From Bacteroidota bacterium (lineage in GTDB: Bacteria; Bacteroidota; Bacteroidia; Chitinophagales; Chitinophagaceae): DNA of 6,825 nucleotides. The notes beneath the pieces are model-generated. The model was not told the DNA's origin. It saw only the letters and a program-made list of their open reading frames with translations, and searched no databases. This document shows positions 5,720 through 6,825 of this stretch, in pieces. Position 1 is the stretch's first letter; each line of letters begins with the position of its first letter. The position numbers and the translations under genes are program-made. Location: positions 1-6,825 of the forward strand of contig JAFDXS010000130.1 of NCBI GenBank assembly GCA_018267795.1, given 5' to 3'.

Positions 5720-6825
5720 TTATTGTTCGTGTGTTTCAAGACGTTCTACCTTGTTAATACCATCGAGAGAAGCAAGGCGCTGGCTTAGCACATCTAGCTC
5801 GTCTCTATCGTGAACATACACCATGATAGTACCTTCAAAAACGCCGTCTTTAGAATCAATACTCAGCGAGCGCATGTTCATCTTCAACTCGGCCGATATT
5901 ACGTTTGTTATCTTTTGTATCACACCTACGTCATCCATACCTATAATGCGTACCCCACTAAGGAAGGATATTTCTTTATTTTTAGCCCACTTCGTCTTCA
6001 CTACCCTATGCCCGAAATTTGCCAGCAACTGTGCGGCATTTGGGCAATCAGTACGATGTATCTTCAGACCTTCGCCAGAGGTAATAAAACCAAACACATC
6101 ATCACCCGGTATAGGCTGGCAACATTGCGCCAACTTGTATAATATCTTATCGGAGCTTTCTCCGAAAATAATAAGCTCCGGTATTTTTCCCGGCTTTTGC
6201 TTCGAATGCTCTTCAGACACTAATAATTTAGTGTCCAACTTAATCTCCCTGGCCGGCTGCTGTAGCTTGTCACCATGAATTGTAAAGTCTTTCAGCTCTT
6301 TCAAATCTATATTACCAACAGCTATTGCATAGTATAGGTCCAGCGCTGAGGATTTCTTATAAAATTGCAATAGTTCTGTCACATTATTCTGTGACATCGA
6401 GACTTTCAAATGTTCCAACTTACGCTGCAAAGCTGCCTTACCATCTTCCGCTATCTTCCTCTTCTCTTCCTTCAGATAATACTTAATGCGCGATTTCGCT
6501 TTAGCTGTAGTTACAAATGCCAGCCAATCTTCAGAAGGTTTTTGCTTGGAGGAAGTAATCACCTCTACCTGGTCGCCACTTTTCAATTCATGACTAAGCG
6601 GAACAAGGCGGTAATTGACCTTTGCACCAATACAGCGTGCGCCCAGCTCTGAGTGAATATCGAAAGCAAAGTCGAGCGCTGTAGCGCCTTTAGGCAATAC
6701 ACGCATATCGCCGCTGGGGGTGTAGATGTATATTTCTTCAGTAAATAAATCGAGCTTGAAATCCTGCAGGAAATCGAGCGTATCAGTATCCGGATTACTC
6801 AATATATCCCTTAAATGCTGCAGCC
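5720..6825 (-). CDS. rel: RelA/SpoT-family (p)ppGpp synthetase/hydrolase, C-terminal part (5' partial)
   Basis: The frame is open through the right edge, so the N-terminal hydrolase and synthetase domains lie outside the window. The visible 367 residues hold the regulatory half. First comes a linker ending LDFLQDFKLDLF, then a TGS domain at about 29-90 (EEIYIYTPSGD to GDQVEVITS) and a helical region at about 95-185. Next is the conserved Cys segment with CCQPIPGDDVFGF (234-246) and HRTDC (256-260), as in the zinc-finger/RIS domain of long Rel proteins. A C-terminal ACT domain follows at about 288-365 (GVRIIGMDDVGVIQKITNVI). In Rel proteins this half binds the ribosome and senses uncharged tRNA and amino acids. 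The intact Cys and His residues argue for a functional protein. Whether the enzyme is bifunctional cannot be judged here, though bifunctional Rel is usual in this phylum. A TTG codon at 6802 is not the start, since Rel-like sequence continues upstream (LQHLRDIL). Confidence 0.95.
   Translation of the reverse strand, partial: LQHLRDILSNPDTDTLDFLQDFKLDLFTEEIYIYTPSGDMRVLPKGATALDFAFDIHSELGARCIGAKVNYRLVPLSHELKSGDQVEVITSSKQKPSEDWLAFVTTAKAKSRIKYYLKEEKRKIAEDGKAALQRKLEHLKVSMSQNNVTELLQFYKKSSALDLYYAIAVGNIDLKELKDFTIHGDKLQQPAREIKLDTKLLVSEEHSKQKPGKIPELIIFGESSDKILYKLAQCCQPIPGDDVFGFITSGEGLKIHRTDCPNAAQLLANFGHRVVKTKWAKNKEISFLSGVRIIGMDDVGVIQKITNVISAELKMNMRSLSIDSKDGVFEGTIMVYVHDRDELDVLSQRLASLDGINKVERLETHEQ

Noticed and set aside
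5810..6278. Two overlapping plus-strand open frames (110 and 151 codons) opposite rel
   Set aside because: They are complementary to strongly conserved Rel zinc-finger and ACT-domain coding sequence, and their translations show no domain pattern.

Overview
The window looks like a chromosomal housekeeping segment from a Bacteroidota bacterium, most likely from the Chitinophagaceae side of the phylum. Three things point there. Two promoter-like sites match the Bacteroidota sigma-factor consensus (TTTG or TTG, a spacer of about 19-23, then TAnnTTTG). Starts mostly lack a Shine-Dalgarno sequence and sit behind A-rich leaders. The proteins are of Bacteroidota type: RplS with a Lys/Ala-rich tail, a short TrmD, and an M1 peptidase carrying a large beta-rich C-terminal region. 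The assignment rests on my reading of the sequence, without a database search.

Layout. On the plus strand, 1-1863 is the 3' part of an M1-family zinc metallopeptidase gene whose start lies outside the window. Its final ~400 residues look like an outer-membrane beta-barrel. It converges on a minus-strand gene cluster, and a strong hairpin (1889-1913) between the two can terminate both. Read in transcription order from the right edge, the minus-strand cluster is: the C-terminal part of a Rel/SpoT-family stringent-response protein (5720-6825, start outside the window), an M32 carboxypeptidase (4178-5686), a small two-TM membrane protein of unknown function (3677-4171), rimM (3134-3634), trmD (2406-3089) and rplS (1935-2336). 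Every gap between coding regions is under 75 bases.

How the genes relate. rimM, trmD and rplS are the conserved ribosome/tRNA module known from the E. coli trmD operon: 30S maturation, m1G37 tRNA methylation and ribosomal protein L19. The companion rpsP is not next to rimM here; the membrane-protein gene takes that position. rel senses ribosomal starvation signals, and its co-directional placement upstream suggests possible read-through linkage of stringent control and ribosome maturation genes. Two internal promoter-like sites (before rimM and before rplS) suggest that the ribosomal genes can also be transcribed independently. A 14-bp AT-rich tandem repeat fills most of the rimM-trmD gap.

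I found no tRNA, rRNA, CRISPR array, insertion sequence or phage gene. Nothing here is a clear novel system. The least ordinary items are the peptidase-barrel fusion, the unknown membrane protein, and the arrangement of promoters and repeat in the cluster.
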